This document shows, piece by piece, positions 1 through 11,029 of a stretch of 48,649 nt of DNA; position 1 is the first letter of the stretch, and every line of letters begins with the position of its first letter. Source of the stretch: Psilocybe azurescens (Eukaryota > Basidiomycota > Agaricomycetes > Agaricales > Agrocybaceae); the NCBI GenBank assembly GCA_023853785.1, contig JAJIRX010000723.1, positions 1 through 48,649 of the forward strand, given 5' to 3'. The translations under genes and the position numbers were made by a program. The notes beneath the pieces were generated by a model. The model was not told where the DNA came from. It was given only the letters and a program-made list of their open reading frames with translations, and ran no database searches.

Positions 1-1090
1 TATTGTTGCCGTGTGTGCCGCTGATGGAGTCACAGTGGCTGGCGTCTGCTGTGGAGCGCATCTCTATTTCCTGTGTTCCTCCTAATCTCTTTCAACTCAC
101 TTCGTCCTTCTAGTACCGTTGCCAACCCAACCTATGCCACCAAAACTGCTGCCACCATCCACCATTTCGGCTCAAGTAACCAACAAGTGGAGCCCGAGTG
201 CAGTCGCTTCTCAACCGCTTTGACAGGCCCCAATATCACATCATTTTGTTTTGTTTAGTGCGTGTGAAGGTGGAGGCGGCCCCACAAGCATGAAGATATA
301 TAAACACGACCTTCCTACTAACACCCCAACTAACTCTAGTCGCAAACAACGACACTACCCACTCACCCAATTATTCCAACTTAACACCTTGCCCATACCT
401 CAAGAGCGTCTGGCTGATCATTATCGATGCTTTCCCAGGTGAATTGCTCTAGGTAACTGCTCGGCTCATTCTTACCCACTGCTTTACTGATTGTATTTCG
501 GAGATCAATAGAAGGCCCTGCGCCAGACAGACTTCATAATAGGTAGGTTTTATCCATATAATTTGTTATTGTATTCTGCTAATCCTAGGTGTCTCTGAAA
601 GTGACCACCTAAACTCTGGCCAGGCGCAATTTGTCAGTCCTTTTTCCTCGTTTTTATCTATTTTAATTTTATTTCTGTTGATAATTTAAAATGGCAGCCC
701 AATTCTTTATTTTTGCTTGAGTCTTCAGACCGAGCATTTATACACAAGTGTAACGTTCACAGGTATGGCCATATTGAGAAATTTATATTTATGTTTATTT
801 ATTTATTTTTGAAGCTTATGAGTAAGTTCTTCATATTTCTTATCTAGCTTTACGTGTTACCCTTATTCAAGTATTGGGTCGTTGACATTATCAATCAGTG
901 GGGTGGGAAGAGATTCCGCAATGGGAGGGGTTACTGTTGGTTTTAGTACCTGTAGTTAATGTAGTCGTATATTTATCTGCTTGAAAATATACCCATTTGG
1001 CTTTCTTTTGGAGTGAAACCCTGAATACCATGGTTAATATTCAGAACGGGTTCTGGTCTCAAATTGTAGCTGGTCAGGCTGACGACAACA

Positions 1091-1290
1091 GTGTTCTGGC
1101 ATTGGAATCTGTCAACTATATTGTATCCAGCTCACAGAAGGGTGCTTAGTTTGCAATCCATTGCGAGTCTCTGAGGATCTAAATTCTTGTAGACAATTGG
1201 TGACAGTAAGCTCTGGCATTGGAATTTCTTGGTCATATTATATCTAGCTCGAACAGTTGCCTGGCTTGCAATGTATCACAAGTATCCTAG
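1091..1290. repeat. Diverged direct repeat pair, about 120 bp apart
   Basis: Two blocks, near 1,091-1,165 and 1,211-1,285, share the order CTGGCATTGGAAT, then a TAT-rich stretch ending in AGCTC, then CTTGCAAT or TTTGCAAT followed by a CACAAG/GCGAG-like end. They are clearly related but diverged. No open frame is shared, so this is probably an old non-coding repeat. Confidence 0.5.
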
Positions 1291-1381
1291 AATTAGATAC
1301 CTTGTTGATATTGATAATAATATCATGCCCTATCGTCATGCATAGGGACAGTATCAATTCCATAATAAACTGTATCACTAC

Positions 1382-1632
1382 GATAAACTCACAATATCAC
1401 TTTTCAAATATTTTTTGGACCTAGCAATATCTTGCTATAAATTACATTGTGAATCAGCATATATTATGATGACAATTATAACGCAGATAACCATCTACTA
1501 ATAACCCATATTATTATGACAAATTCATAATATCAATTTTCAAATATTTTTTGGACCTAGCAATGTCTTTCTATAAATTGCATTGTGAGTCAGCCTATAC
1601 TATGGTGACCGGATTATGGCACAGATGATCGT
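1382..1632. repeat. Direct repeat of about 115 bp, period about 137 bp
   Basis: The block at about 1,382-1,498 recurs at about 1,518-1,632. Both copies contain CAAATATTTTTTGGACCTAG, then a CTATAAATT(A/G)CATTGTGA segment and a TATGRTGAC segment. Divergence is moderate. No coding potential is apparent. Confidence 0.65.
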
Positions 1633-2362
1633 CTATAAGGGATTTCGGAGTTCATAATGTCTGATGTGATTCTTTCTGTTTTCCTGATGTAAGTTCGACC
1701 CCAATGCAAGAGGATATCTCGATATATACACTGAGGGCCTACTCTTTTCGGCCGTGCGCTATAAGATCCAAAGCCATTTTCTGGAAAATCAACATGTTGC
1801 AGCATGGGACCATCGGATAGTAAGTTTCAGTGCCCAGTACTTTAACAGGATATTCTACAGCAATGATGACCAATCATCTGTTGAACGCCGATGGCAACTT
1901 GTGCGTTCTGCCGACTGCTTCATCGGCAAAACCGACAAAACCATATATTACATTGTGGCCTATATTAGGCAAGTCAATCATTTTGAGGCTATATATGGGT
2001 GATCGAAACCTTTGTGCATCCTTGGAAAGTCATACAAACATTGTATTACGTTACTATGCCCACTAATTATTCTAGTATTTTGAACTGGTTGAGTAAGAAT
2101 TAAGGCAATATTAAATTTAAGCAAAATATTTATTCAACTTTACTTTCAGTGGTAATTTTTGGTGGACCATTGAGGTACGTTGCATTTTTGACAACCTTTT
2201 CTGTATTCTTGTAAGTTACCATAAGCATAAGTTTTGTATGTAAAATACACTAAACATTGGTACGAGATTTAATTGTATATCAATTATTTTGGCTCTCCCA
2301 GATAGGCCGCTTTTTAAATAGTGACATTGACCGTCACGTTCTTATATACAGTAATGACGTAT

Positions 2363-2421
2363 TGGTGTAGTAGTTAGAATAGGTATTTAATTGTGTTCTG
2401 CGAAGGTGGTGGTTCAATCCT
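2363..2421 (+). repeat. tRNA-like Pol III A/B box pair, possible SINE head
   Basis: TGGTGTAGTAG at 2,363-2,373 fits the Pol III A-box, and GGTTCAATCCT at 2,411-2,421 fits the B-box; their spacing is tRNA-like. The sequence between does not fold into a clear anticodon arm, and no acceptor pairing is evident. This suggests a decayed tRNA or a tRNA-derived SINE head. It could also be chance in AT-rich DNA. Confidence 0.35.
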
Positions 2422-2679
2422 GGTAAGTAGCATTTCAATTAAATGTGATATTATGAATAATCAATTGGAGTTATATGGGAAGAGTGCTATGTATTTTGTA
2501 GCAACATTAATGATCCAATATTTTTATTGTAAAATTGCCCCCTCAGTGGCTGTGGAAAATTGTTTTGTAATGCAAGGTTAACAAAGATTTAAGCTACCTT
2601 ACAAGGACTACAAAGGTTTTATTTTTAGCTAATTCTGGCCATGACTTACAAATAAGGAGTCTATTTGTTTCACTTTACC

Positions 2680-3855
2680 ATGCCTTTTGGGCGTTTGCGT
2701 CATTGTTTGCCTTTTCAAAGGGGCATTGCATTCCAATATATTCTTTTTGCGGTTTTGCCGATGTTCTTACGATACAGTCGAATTTCGGACATACACTCCA
2801 AAGAATGCTTTGAAGATCCGAATAAAATGGAAATATTCAACATCATAATGGATACATCTTTCTGGGATGGCTTACGCGATATATCCTCGCTTGAATTGGT
2901 ATTGGCTGCATTGGGTTGGTTCAACAGACATGTGGTGAGTGCCAATATAATCATACGTCCGCCGTTCACCAATTTATTGCTGCCATCCATACCAGACCGG
3001 ACCCAGCAGGGACGTTATCAGAGATCACGATAGCAGCCTTCCTCACACAATGGTATGCGCTGCGAAAAGGATATTCGAAATCGCCTACTTGCCACACTTC
3101 ACAGATGCTTATTGCTCTAATCTTTGGATGTACAGCGATAGCGACTCCATTCCGTCAGTATTCTTGCATATAATCTCTCCATCCCATGACGGAACATACT
3201 CCTCCATCGAGGAGAAGCCTCTGGATCGATTGGACATTCCAAGTGCTGATTTCAATGCTCACGGCGCTCACAGATGGATAACTGAATTCCACGAGGAAGT
3301 CTTTGAGAGTGAGGGAAGCTCAGTCATCAGCCCTTATGACTGGTATCCTCATCTAGCCACATTCCTCCTCACCATGCTCGTGAAAATCAATACGCTGCGC
3401 TGAACCCCAGTTTTGAAGAATACTCGGGCTGGAAAACAGTCACTAGGAAATATTTTCTGCCGCTTATTGAGTGTCTACCTTATACGATTCCGACACAGCA
3501 GAGCTTAAATGCCCTACGTGCGCTGCATTACGTGTGTTCCAAGATACCTCCTCAACATCAGTGGAGACCACCATGTGGTTTCTGCTCTCAAGCTATAGAT
3601 TTCTTGAAGGTATGTTCGAAGGGTAACTCTACAGTTTTTATTGTACTCATTTTCATCGTATAGAAATATGACCGTTCTTCCCTCTCATGGCTAAAGTTTG
3701 ATTTATTGGCAGACTGGCTATTGGGACTCATGACTCGCGAGTCCAGGAGAATCTTTGAGGGTGTTAATATGTATCATATGCTTGATGATTACACAACTGA
3801 TGATGGCGAGTCATCATCGACGATGTCCGACATGGACCAAGATGAAGATCTCTGA
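2680..3855 (+). CDS. Unrecognised four-exon protein, about 330 aa
   Basis: I do not recognise the family. Four exons join in frame: 2680-2934, 2996-3342, 3411-3609 and 3664-3855. The introns are 61, 68 and 54 nt, all GT-AG, and the second ends in a CTGAAC-like branch site followed by CCCCAG. Without splicing each frame closes quickly; with it a frame of 331 codons stays open, which is the main support. The N-terminal part is hydrophobic and aromatic. The middle is soluble-looking, and the last ~25 residues are acidic and Ser-rich (ending DMDQDEDL). The start at 2,680 is the first ATG of the open exon, but an upstream exon is possible, so the protein could be the C-terminal part of something larger. 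The next gene-like feature is the ArgRS relic, about 1.7 kb away on the other strand. Confidence 0.6.
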
Positions 3856-5557
3856 TTCAAGAGGAGGACAATTTCGCGATGGCCCTTTCGCGTCGTTGTC
3901 AGGGGTAGGGCTTCAAAGGTGTGCGTGCATACTTGGAACGTGCTGTTGCGGTACAGGCGTTGGTGTATTAGTGTACAAATCTACGAAAAATTTCGTTTAT
4001 TACCGTCTACCGGACACTCCGCGAACGGCGACTTCTGCGCCTACACCTTGTAATTGCATCAAGATGACAATAGAGAACAATATTCCTCTCCCCGCGTTTG
4101 ATCGTTGAGCGTGAACCCTCTGAATCCCGATGAGTATGCACGCTAGGTGTCTTTGACGAATCGCCTCTATATCGATTTCACTTTGTCATGTTTTTCTCTG
4201 TATTCTACCGCCAATACTCCGGACCATGGTGCATGAAATTTCGTCTCTAAGTATGTCTGCTGTCCTATCCATCTTCGTCCCGGAGGCCGCCCGATGCAGT
4301 CTTCTCCCCCACTTATTTCCGCACTCACGAACACGCTACACACAATCGCGATTGCTCAGGTCCACCAAACTGCCACCGTCGGAAAACACATCCAGCATGT
4401 CAAATTTGGAATATACACGGAGCACTTCTGAACTGCGCCTTTCTAATTCCGCCGTTTGAGCTGCGACACATCGAAGGCTGGAGGCATCAACTAGAAGTTA
4501 GACATCTGAACGAGTCGAGTGCTAGCACTACGCGAATCGCGTGTTAGCGTTTGAAACAGCAAAATATACGCACGCGCGGTCGCTCAATGAGGTGCCTCGC
4601 CATCTCAAGCACGCATGTCCGACAGCATGCCAAATGTACCCGGATCGCTTCCATACTGCGTCATTTGAATCCAATCGTGCATAGTTGCGACACGAGAAGA
4701 TGGCGGGCATCAACTACGATTTGAACGTCTCGTGTGCCAGCTGAACGCTAGAGCTGCGCGTTGTGGGGTCATAGCCTCCGAGGCGGCGTGTGGTGTCTCA
4801 TAAAGCTCATTTAAGACGCAAGGTCCACACATGCGACCTGTGGAGAAAGTGGGAGGCCCCAGCGAGTGAGAGAAAGGATGTCGGTAGGGATTGAAGTCGA
4901 AGACGAGGTTCCTAGCGGGGACTCTCAAGGGGAAGAGGATGAAGCCCGCATGGACCTGCGTGGACCTGTATTGAGAATGGAGCAGGAGCCTGAAGTCTTC
5001 TCTGCGGTGTCGTCCAGTCTACAAGTCGACCTCGTTCCAGCACTAAAACGAGTGTCTTGACTGCCAGACCAGCTCGTGCGCCGGGTGGTAGCAAGTGGGC
5101 TTTGGAAAGAAGGATGGGTGTATATTGGTGGAGTGATGTTAAGGCTATGACCTGAAGGGTGATGTTGTGCGCGAGCGCGAGCGTGTGGGAGTGGACAGAC
5201 TCAGTGCCTGTGCCAGATTACTTGGAGGCGTCCATCCAAAGGCCTACAGGCAGTGATGTCAAGCAGACTTGTGCACCCGAGTATAGCTAAAGGATCCAAT
5301 GGGCGTGTAACGACGAGAGCGTTCGAAGGCGATCATGATTAAGCTCAATTTTTGAATGCAATCCAAAAAGGATAGTATGACCTGGAAGCTGGACAGTCAG
5401 ATCGGTTGCTCGACTACCAAAGCATAGCTGCTCCACAGACCAATCGATTTACATCCTTTCCAACGGCTTCAAACTCAACAGCCTCATTGCACCCGCCAAT
5501 ACCTCCCGCACACCCATACAAATACATCTTCGCCCGCACACTCTCCTCATTCGCACC
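3856..5557. other. No supported gene
   Basis: Several open frames of 60-77 codons occur on both strands but none shows a domain, splice continuity or conservation. A short segment near 4,455-4,500 (GCTGCGACAC, then GGCATCAACTA) resembles one near 4,683-4,720, suggesting an old local duplication. Nothing else is visible. Confidence 0.5.
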
Positions 5558-7092
5558 CTACTCCCCTTTAACAATAGCCACATCCGACGCGCTGCCGATC
5601 GCATGCGCCAGCCGAAACGGGAACGTCACCACCCCGCTCGGCTCCTGGGTCTTCATCGCAGTTTTGACGACGTCCGGGTAGATGCCCAGGAGGAATGTGA
5701 TGTCGCGTGCATGCAAGTAGCCCATAGTTGACGTGCACGAGAGAAGCCCAGGGAAGCCCATGAGCTCGTGTACTTTGAAGAACTGCGCGAGGTGCAGGTC
5801 TTGTTGCGAGGAGACTATGTATATCATTTTATCGAATGATTTGTATTTGCTGTAGCGCTCGATCGCGCCGCCGATGTCGCGCGTCAGGTAGATCGACATA
5901 CCGTCTGTGATGAGCTCTGAGAAAAGTACAAGGAGAGAAATAACATAAAAAACTGAATGCACCCTTCTTACAAACAACAGCTTCCACTTCTCCAACTCCC
6001 CGACTTCGCACCATCCGGCTCCGGAGTCCGAAATCAAGCCCATACTTTCCAACTTTTCCAACGCACTATCCATTGGCTCCCTCACCACCTCGCTCTCCCC
6101 ATATACACATCGAACTTCACCCAAAATCACTCATACTCCTTCTCCTTCTCATACTACTTTACACTCATCTCTCTGCACACGCACCAATTGTGCAGGGAGT
6201 CTTCGTTGGTATCTTCCATGCGCTTCAACAGCTGGGCGACGGAGGCTTTGACGGTGAGGTCGGACGCGCGTCTTTGTTGATGGCGGCGTAGATGTCGAAG
6301 CGGTGATTGATGACGTCTTTTCTGGGTTCGCCTTGGGAGCCGTGTTTTCAAAGCTTGTGGCTATTAGGCTGAACTAGGGAGGAGGGAGATGTCAGTGGGA
6401 TTTTCAGGGATTGGAATAGAAGACGTGAGGAATGGTGAAGAAGAGGCGAGGAATAGAACCGAGACAAAAGAGATTGGACTAAAAACGAGAGCAAAACTGA
6501 GACGAAGAGAAGAAAGAATCTCACCTGTGTGCCCAACCACCGAGATAATTCATCGAGATGACCCCCACCGACACGCCTTATACAAATTAGCCAAAAACGC
6601 GTCAATGATCGTGTTCCGTAAATGCCCAACATGGAACGACTGGGTGATGTTCAGCGGCGAGTACGATGACCTTCTTGCCCTTGTCCGAGTCGTTCGTGCC
6701 ATACTCGGGCTGACCACAGGGCGCGTCGCGCGTGAGGGGTCAATCTGGGTGAGCACTTCGCAAATCTTATTCCTCGTGTTTACGTAGAAGTGGAGGAAGG
6801 ACTTGTTGAGCACGACAGACTCGACACAATCTTCCCGTTGGAACTATGCGGTGGTGAGTGTGAGCTGATTAATTTTACTTATATTAGTATAATAGAGAGT
6901 AAGGACAACGCACGTTTTCGATGACCTTTGGCTGCTGTCTCCTCGAGCTTCCCGGGAACTCTGAACCAGGAGAACGCAACAGTGAAGCCCTCCCCCTTCT
7001 CCCATAGTCAACTCCCGCAAACCCCTGTTCCAGCATGAGCGACAGCGCATTCGAGAGCTTTTGCGCGATAGCTATCCGGAACGAGTCCAAGA
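5558..7092 (-). pseudogene. Decayed cytosolic arginyl-tRNA synthetase
   Basis: Class I ArgRS charges tRNA-Arg in the cytosol. Reading leftward on the minus strand, fragments appear in family order but in shifting frames. An N-terminal segment containing FAGVDYG lies at about 7,090-6,900. The HIGH-type motif FHVGHLRNTII is near 6,600-6,560. KRMEDTNEDSLHNW is at about 6,220-6,170. The longest piece (about 6,130-5,560) holds VREPMDSALEKLESMGLISD, YLTRDIGGAIERY and IVSSQQDLHLAQFFKV, with a 55-nt intron at 5,971-5,917. The region that should carry the STRKG signature (KMSKS equivalent) is unrecognisable and the anticodon-binding domain is missing. At least three frameshifts are needed, so it cannot encode a working enzyme. 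A functional copy must exist elsewhere. Confidence 0.8.
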
Positions 7093-7379
7093 CACATTTG
7101 CAGGGATAGCGAGCAATGGGGGCACAGATGAAGCCATCCTTTTACTTTTGGCGTGCAGCAAGAGCTTTGTGAGTCTGTTGTACGTCGGTGAAGACGGTGT
7201 CGTCCGCAAATGAAAGCGCCTGAAGTGTAAAAGCGCGGCAGAGAGGTCTTTGGTTTTGGATGCGTTGTTCTTTGTAAGCCTTGCCCCGGTGTGTCGCCCC
7301 GGTGTCGCCCCGGTGTGTCAAGCTCTATAGATGTTTCAACACACATCGTCGTAGTCACGTGGAAAGTCGTTCGTTGGTG

Positions 7380-7387
7380 TATAAAAG
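7380..7387 (+). promoter_or_regulatory. TATA box of duplicated gene, copy A
   Basis: TATAAAAG sits 114 bp upstream of the proposed ATG at 7,494. The same element is kept at the equivalent place in copy B, which supports a real core promoter. Confidence 0.6.
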
Positions 7388-7493
7388 CGGACCAGGTGAA
7401 GTCACTCAATAACCCAGAGCTCATATTTAATATCGACGGTATTCAATTCACCGTAGAATCCTGTTTAGTGTGTAATATCCTTCGTGACACCGT

Positions 7494-8201
7494 ATGGATC
7501 ATTCTGAAAAATCTAACGACTCAAATGCCACCTGTGAGTGCGCTCACCTAAAACACCTTTGGGGACACTAACACCATATGCATGCCTACTTAGATGACAA
7601 TGGCCTCAGTAAAGAAGATTGTGAGTGATATCTCCTGCGTTACTCTTCATTACATTATATTGATAATTGTATAGTCCCTTTAGGTCTCAGTCCCCACGAC
7701 TGTGTGTGCTATCTCATTAACCTCACTGTATCGTTCTACTCTCTGACTGCTGCATGAAGAAAAAAAAAAGTTTGCGTTCCCCTGTCCCGATGGCCGTATG
7801 ATCAAAGTTACGACGCCCTCCCAGGCGGTGGAAAACTGTTTGATAATTTTTCCATGTCCTGGAGTCCATTGGCAAGGTCGTACCACTGGACGAGCGCGAG
7901 AATGGAAACACAGCAAGGAACGAGATCTTCAACTTGATTTACAAGCGCACTGAAGGGCTCGTTGTTCATAGAGGATTGGTTTGTTTTTCATGTTTAAAAT
8001 ACATGATAGGTATTGTCTTACTGGTTTCTGATTGTTTAGGGATATAGAGCAGACTGCTCAGATCGTATGAACGCCGAGAGGTTTCCCGTCGTCGTTCTTG
8101 GTTTTCCTGATTTACCTCCTACTGAGAAGCAGAAGAAAATTGTTACTCAGATGATGGGTTTGAAAGAAGAAGATTTGCTAAAGGTCTACCTTGATATGTA
8201 A
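7494..8201 (+). CDS. Unrecognised spliced gene, duplicate A
   Basis: I do not recognise the family. The first coding exon (7494-7533, starting MDHSEKSNDSNAT) ends at GTGAGT. Its 60-nt intron has an ACTAAC branch site and ends TTAG at 7,593. A 27-nt exon follows (7594-7620), then an intron ending at 7,674 or 7,683. The terminal part is clear: an exon with VVPLDERENGNTARNEIFN runs to 7,978, a 61-nt intron spans 7979-8039, and the last exon (8040-8201) reads FPVVVLGFPDLPPTEKQKK to LKVYLDM and a TAA. The middle (about 7,690-7,890) is open in two frames, so its splicing, or an indel there, is unresolved. The direct duplicate at 9,495 preserves the exons and splice sites. No signal peptide or membrane segment is evident. 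Confidence 0.5.
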
Positions 8202-8602
8202 AGACGCACAATCAGCCTACAAACATACAGCCTTAGTTATTTTCAAGCATCTTTTTATATATAGTTGCTTTCAAATACATACCTTTCGACAGTTGCTTGC
8301 GTAGCGCAAGTTGACCGGCAAAGAACAGCGGCTTAGAATGGACCTACCGCTTTGTCTATTCCGGTATGGTCAGTGTATCACAGGTCAAAATTAAGCAATT
8401 ACTTTCTAACAGAAATATTTACGAGCCACTCGTCACTCAATCATTTAAACATACGGTTTTAAACAGTGCCAGCGTCAGATATAGTGAAAATTTCGGGCAT
8501 ATTTGTCCAGCTCAAACGGCAGCCCCACATATGCCCTTTGGACTTTCTCATACATTCGCGCATGGGCCCTATCCAAATATAGTAGCGTTGAAAGGCAATG
8601 GT

Positions 8603-9272
8603 ACTGATCTGGGACTCAGGAGTATCCCGCAAAGATGTGTAGCGATGCTGCATACTCACTCCACCTTTCAAGCTCTGCCTTCTTCTAGTAGTAAAGAGTC
8701 GGTTCCATTGCGAAGTCTGGGTTGCGCGTAGACATTGGACGATACTTAGAACCCAAAGATAGCCAAACGGTTTAAAAGTACTCACCGTTCAAAAGTTTGT
8801 GTGAATTTAGTGAGGATTACGAAGAGGTCGTAGCTGCCTTTAATACCTTTTCTACTACTCACAGCTGATGTATACGCTCGTTCCGCTAAAGTAATGTCCA
8901 AGAAGTAGAACATGACAAAGCCACTGACAGGAGATCAGACGACACGTCGATGTGGGTAGCATCTGGATACTTGTTTGGGTGAGTTATAAAGGTTCCGAAT
9001 GGGATCCTAGTAAAGTCAGAATAGATCGTACTTACTAGGGCACGGGGTGTGTGACATTTGTAAACATGAAAGTGTGGACAATGAATGGTACACAACAGGC
9101 GGTACGTGTGTTATTGCCTTAGAAAATTATTTCTTCATAGGTCTGTGGATAGCATCTTGGTGGTATCGCCTTCAATTTCTTGTGTTAAAAAATGGATTGA
9201 CCATGGAGCTCTTCTGAGAATAAGACCAGTGCGAGGCACCTCGTTGTGATGGACTACCGGTTTCGGATGGGA
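8603..9272. other. Spacer between duplicated segments
   Basis: No gene can be supported. A minus-strand frame at 8,886-9,095 contains a possible GTAAGT...CTAG intron but no recognisable domain. Part of the start (GCATACTCACTCCACCTTT near 8,650) resembles the 3' flank of copy B near 10,585, so the duplication may continue in diverged form. Confidence 0.4.
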
Positions 9273-9374
9273 TGTTCTTTGTAAGCCTTGTCCCAATGGA
9301 GTTAAGCTCTATAGTGTGAGAAGAATATTTCAACACACATCGTCCTTAGTCACGTGGAAAGTCGTTCGTTGGAG

Positions 9375-9382
9375 TATAAAAG
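9375..9382 (+). promoter_or_regulatory. TATA box of duplicated gene, copy B
   Basis: TATAAAAG, 120 bp upstream of the ATG at 9,495; equivalent to the copy A element. Confidence 0.6.
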
Positions 9383-9494
9383 CGGACCAGGTGAAGTCAC
9401 TCAATAACTCAGCGCTCATAATAATATTCAACATAGACGGTATTCAACTCACCGCAGAATCCTATTTAGTGGGTAACATCCTTGGAGACACCGT

Positions 9495-10200
9495 ATGGAT
9501 AACTCTGAAAAATCTAACGACTCAAATGCCACCTGTGAGTGCGGTCAGCTACGACCCTTCGGGACACTGATACCATATGCACGACTACTTAGATGACAAT
9601 GGCCTCAGCAAAAAGACTGTGAGTAATATCTTCTGCATTACTTTTTATTACATTGTATTGATAATCATATAGTCCCTTTAGGCCTCAGTCCCCACGAATG
9701 TGTGTGTTATCTCATTAACATCACTGTATCGATCTACTCTCTGACTACTGCATGAAAAAGTTTGCGTTCCCCTGTCCCGATGGCCGTATGATCAAAGTTA
9801 CGACGCCCTCCCAGGCGGTGGAAATTTGTATGATAATTTTTCCATGTCCTGGAGTCCATTGGCAAGGTCGTACCACTGGATGAGCGCGAGAATGGAAATA
9901 CAGCAAGGAACGAGATCTTCAACTTGATTTACAAGCGTGCTGAAGGGCTGGTAGTTCATCGAGCAGCGGTTCGTTTTTCATGTCTATGATACATGATAGG
10001 TATTGTCTTACTGGTTTCTGATTGTTTAGGGATATAGAGCAGACTGCTTAGATCATAAGAACGCCGAGAGATTTTCCGTCGTCGTTCTTGGTTTTCCTGA
10101 TTTACCTCCTACTGAGAAGCAGAAGAAAATTGTTGCGCAGATGATGGGCTTGAAAGAAGAAGATTTGCTGAAGGTCTACCTTGATATGTATACTTTTTGA
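9495..10200 (+). pseudogene. Duplicate B of the unrecognised spliced gene, probably altered
   Basis: This has the same architecture as copy A. Exon 1 is 9495-9534, intron 9535-9592 is 58 nt, exon 2 is 9593-9618, an intron of 61 nt spans 9969-10029, and the last exon is 10030-10200. Exon 2 is 26 nt rather than 27, which breaks the frame relative to copy A. The downstream exon is still open and near-identical (VVPLDERENGNTARNEIFN, then VVVLGFPDLPPTEKQKK). The stop codon of copy A is lost because of a deletion of about 80 bp; the frame runs three residues further (YTF) before TGA. It may be a pseudogene, or the one-base difference may be a sequence error. Confidence 0.5.
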
Positions 10201-10514
10201 TAGTTGTTTGGGCAGCGAAAGTTGAACGACAAAGAACGGCGGGTTAGAACGAACCTACCGCTTTGTCTATTCCGATACGGTCAGTGTATCGCAGGTCAAA
10301 ATTAAGCAACTACATATTATCTAATAGAAATATTTGCGAGCCACTCGTCACTCAATCGTTTAAACACACGGATATGAGCAATGCCAGCGTCAGATATAGT
10401 CAAAGTTTCAGGCGTGTTTGTCCAACTCAACCGGCAGTCACCATACATGCCCTTTGAACTTTCTCATGCATTCATGCATTGGTCCTGTCCAAATGTAGTA
10501 GCGTTGAAAGGTAA

Positions 10515-11029
10515 TTATTTGGTTGGTGGAGCCGTAGTTGGATTCGAATCCAGGCTAAAGGGGCGAGGTTTCAGCCTCAGGATGCCATACTCACCTACTC
10601 ACTCTACGTTTCGTATACTAAATAATATCGTAATACGCTATCTGAAGAAGCACACCAGAAGAGCCGGTGCACATTCTCTCCTTTTTCTCTCCCAGCTTGC
10701 TCCCAGCGAATTCGATGTTCTGGAAATATCTTATGCATATCACTATCAAACAAATGCGGGAAATGCTAGCTGACTGCATTTCAATTTGATAGATGATGGG
10801 GGCTGTGCTTATCCAAGCCATCCCTCGGCCTCATCAGGTATGTTTTCAGATATTTGTTATTTTTCATGGCTAATACTATACAACAAAATGAAGTGGGGAT
10901 ATTCTACCTCGTAGACTGGGTTCGAGTATACCTGTTGTGGCTTTATTTTGACGACTCGAAATAACATCAGGCGGACTGCGAAAATGAGTACACTCTTCAT
11001 GACTCGACCAAATCATTCGGCCAAATACA
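10515..11029. other. Intergenic, no supported gene
   Basis: Contains the palindromic tRNA T-arm-like GGATTCGAATCC near 10,540 but no tRNA fold. Open frames here lack domains. It serves as the upstream region of the F-box gene. Confidence 0.4.

Larger units (their letters stand above)
1..2662. other. AT-rich gene-poor region
   Basis: I see no convincing coding sequence here. Open frames are short, overlap on both strands and carry no recognisable domain. A TATA-like TATATAAA lies near 295-302 but leads to no supported gene. The stretch from about 600 to 2,600 is strongly AT-rich and holds diverged direct repeats and a tRNA-like box pair, listed separately. It looks like intergenic or old repeat DNA. 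Confidence 0.6.
7267..8600. repeat. Segmental duplication, copy A
   Basis: About 1.33 kb that recurs in direct orientation at 9,273-10,514. Homology begins at GTTCTTTGTAAGCC and ends around GTAGCGTTGAAAGG. It includes a TATA box, a spliced gene and about 400 bp of 3' flank. Identity is high by eye, with scattered substitutions and small indels. Copy A retains about 80 bp just after the gene (8,200-8,279) that copy B lacks. Confidence 0.9.
9273..10514. repeat. Segmental duplication, copy B
   Basis: Direct-orientation partner of 7,267-8,600, starting about 2.0 kb downstream. It carries the same TATA box, exons and 3' flank. It lacks about 80 bp just after the coding end, and its right flank differs from that of copy A. 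Confidence 0.9.

Noticed and set aside
7008..7424. Minus-strand open frame of 138 codons
   Set aside because: It mixes the ArgRS N-terminal area read in another frame with the start of the segmental duplication; a chance frame.
10530..10560. tRNA gene around GGATTCGAATCC
   Set aside because: The T-arm-like palindrome is present, but no matching acceptor, anticodon arm or D-arm could be found on either strand.
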